Source of the DNA: Amycolatopsis sp. CA-128772
GTDB taxonomy: Bacteria; Actinomycetota; Actinomycetes; Mycobacteriales; Pseudonocardiaceae
Reading direction: 5' to 3'
Assembly (NCBI RefSeq): GCF_002904295.1
Contig: NZ_PPHG01000014.1
Location: forward strand, 62,001 to 126,000
Length of the DNA stretch: 64,000 nt
The notes beneath the pieces are model-generated. The model saw only the letters and a program-made list of their open reading frames with translations. It was not told the origin of the DNA and did no database searches. Made by a program: the position numbers and the translations under genes. Below are positions 62,826 to 64,000 of the stretch, one piece after another. Each line of letters opens with the position of its first letter. Within the stretch, counting starts at the first letter, position 1.

Positions 62826-64000
62826 GTGTCCAGCAGCAGCCCTGCGTCGCAGTTCGGCCCCAATGAGTGGCTGGTCGAAGAGATGTACGACCAGTTCCTC
62901 GCCGACCCCTCCTCAGTCGATGCCGCCTGGCACGACTTCTTCGCGGACTTCAAGCCGACGCAGAGCGCCCAGGCCAAGGCGGACACCGCCCGGCAGCAGG
63001 CCGACGCCAAGCCGGCCACCAACGGCCAGGCGGCGGCGCAGCCGTCGGCCAAGGCCGTGCAGAACGCGGAGTCGGCGGCCCGGCAGGCGGCGCCCACGAA
63101 GGCGGCTCCGAAGCCGGCACCGAAGGCGGCCCCCAAGCCCGCCGCCGCGAAGGCCGGGCCGAAGGCCGACGCCAAGCCGCAGGCGAAGGAAGAGCCGGAG
63201 TCGAAGCAGCTGCGCGGCGCCGCGGCGGCCATCGCCAAGAACATGGACGCCTCGCTGAGCGTCCCCACCGCGACCAGCGTGCGCGCGGTCCCGGCGAAGC
63301 TGATGGCGGACAACCGCATCGTCATCAACAACCACCTCAAGCGCACCCGCGGCGGCAAGATCTCCTTCACGCACCTCATCGGCTACGCCATGGTGCGGGC
63401 GCTGAAGGACTACCCGAACCTGAACCGGCACTACCAGCAGATCGACGGCAAGCCGTTCGCGATCACGCCGGAGCACGTCAACTTCGGGCTCGCCATCGAC
63501 ATGAAGGGCAAGGACGGGTCGCGCAACCTCGTCGTGGCCTCGGTCAAGGGCGTCGAGGACATGACGTTCCTGCAGTTCTGGCAGGCCTACGAGGACATCG
63601 TCAAGAAGGCCCGCAACAACAAGCTGACGGCCGACGACTTCTCCGGCACCACGATCTCGCTGACCAACCCGGGCGGCATCGGCACCAACCACTCGGTGCC
63701 GCGCCTGCAGGCCGGCCAGGGCGCCATCATCGGCGTCGGCGCCATGCAGTACCCGGCCGCGTTCGAGGGCACCAGCGAGAAGACCCTGGTCGACCTCGGC
63801 ATCAGCAAGATCATGACGCTGACTTCGACCTACGACCACCGCATCATCCAGGGCGCGGAGTCGGGCGAGTTCCTCAAGCGCATCCACCAGCTGCTGCTCG
63901 GCGAAGACGGCTTCTACGACGACGTCTTCACCAGCCTGCGCCTGCCGTACGAGCCGATCCGCTGGGTCGCCGACATCCCGGACGGCCCGGTCGACAAGAC
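62826..64000 (+). CDS. kgd: Multifunctional 2-oxoglutarate metabolism enzyme (E1/E2, partial)
   Basis: The first 391 codons are present, from GTG 62826; the frame runs off the window and full-length proteins are about 1,220 residues. The N-terminus [36 protein letters not shown] is the E1o start motif. An Ala/Lys/Pro-rich linker of about 80 residues follows. Then comes an E2-like acyltransferase domain without lipoyl domain ([65 protein letters not shown] with the catalytic His). This fused layout is specific to actinobacteria. It acts in the TCA cycle. Confidence 0.95.
   Translation, partial: MSSSSPASQFGPNEWLVEEMYDQFLADPSSVDAAWHDFFADFKPTQSAQAKADTARQQADAKPATNGQAAAQPSAKAVQNAESAARQAAPTKAAPKPAPKAAPKPAAAKAGPKADAKPQAKEEPESKQLRGAAAAIAKNMDASLSVPTATSVRAVPAKLMADNRIVINNHLKRTRGGKISFTHLIGYAMVRALKDYPNLNRHYQQIDGKPFAITPEHVNFGLAIDMKGKDGSRNLVVASVKGVEDMTFLQFWQAYEDIVKKARNNKLTADDFSGTTISLTNPGGIGTNHSVPRLQAGQGAIIGVGAMQYPAAFEGTSEKTLVDLGISKIMTLTSTYDHRIIQGAESGEFLKRIHQLLLGEDGFYDDVFTSLRLPYEPIRWVADIPDGPVDK

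Overview
The window is high-GC actinobacterial DNA. Gene content, codon use and gene families (DUF574 methyltransferases, DUF3761 lipoprotein, FxSxx-type RiPP genes, multifunctional 2-oxoglutarate enzyme, SGNH and M43-type secreted hydrolases) fit the Pseudonocardiales, with an Amycolatopsis-like genome as the best guess. That placement is inference from gene families, not from a marker gene. I see no tRNA, rRNA, insertion sequence or CRISPR array. Both ends cut a gene: a GlcD-type FAD oxidase at the left and the 2-oxoglutarate dehydrogenase gene at the right.

Layout. 0-5.8 kb: FAD oxidase and ThDP-enzyme pair, two tandem DUF574 methyltransferases with matching promoters, and an MFS efflux pump. 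5.8-13.4 kb: DUF3761 lipoprotein, a histidine kinase/LuxR regulator/MMPL exporter set, a secreted GH92 mannosidase and a flavin reductase. 13.4-18.2 kb: fadA-fadB beta-oxidation operon divergent from a regulator with two TetR domains. 18.3-28.4 kb: the most interesting part, described below. 28.5-38.1 kb: LtrA protein, a pair of acyl-CoA dehydrogenases, an alpha/beta hydrolase, an SDR, a GNAT, map, and a three-gene type VII-secretion-like set. 38.2-45.3 kb: carboxylase/acyl-CoA dehydrogenase operon for branched-chain acyl-CoA breakdown, a secreted SGNH hydrolase, and a TetR regulator sharing palindromic operators with that operon. 45.3-55.1 kb: metX-metY, an aromatic monooxygenase, a PucR regulator, a secreted metalloprotease, a quinone oxidoreductase and ald. 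55.1-64 kb: decayed two-component genes, a small ABC pair, a single-chain asymmetric ABC exporter, a DUF4291 protein, and kgd.

The 18.3-28.4 kb locus joins two systems. On the plus strand is an FxsA-like RiPP precursor followed by an HExxH-type peptide-modifying enzyme. Converging on them is a minus-strand operon coding, in transcription order, a nucleotidyl cyclase with a C-terminal effector-associated domain, a VMAP-like protein with a matching N-terminal domain, a MoxR-type AAA ATPase, and a 1498-residue vWA-NB-ARC-TPR protein of the FxsT type. This is the layout of an NTP-dependent vWA-MoxR-VMAP conflict/signalling system with a cyclase as effector. Unusually, the precursor has lost the FxSxx tail and no radical SAM maturase is present.

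Three short sequence words recur across the window, often inside coding regions where they force rare codons: a tetO-like palindrome (CTATC-N3-GATAG), a 12-mer (ATGTCCGATTGC, four exact copies) and a 16-bp GTTARCG-NN-CGYTAAC palindrome. They are reported as separate findings.
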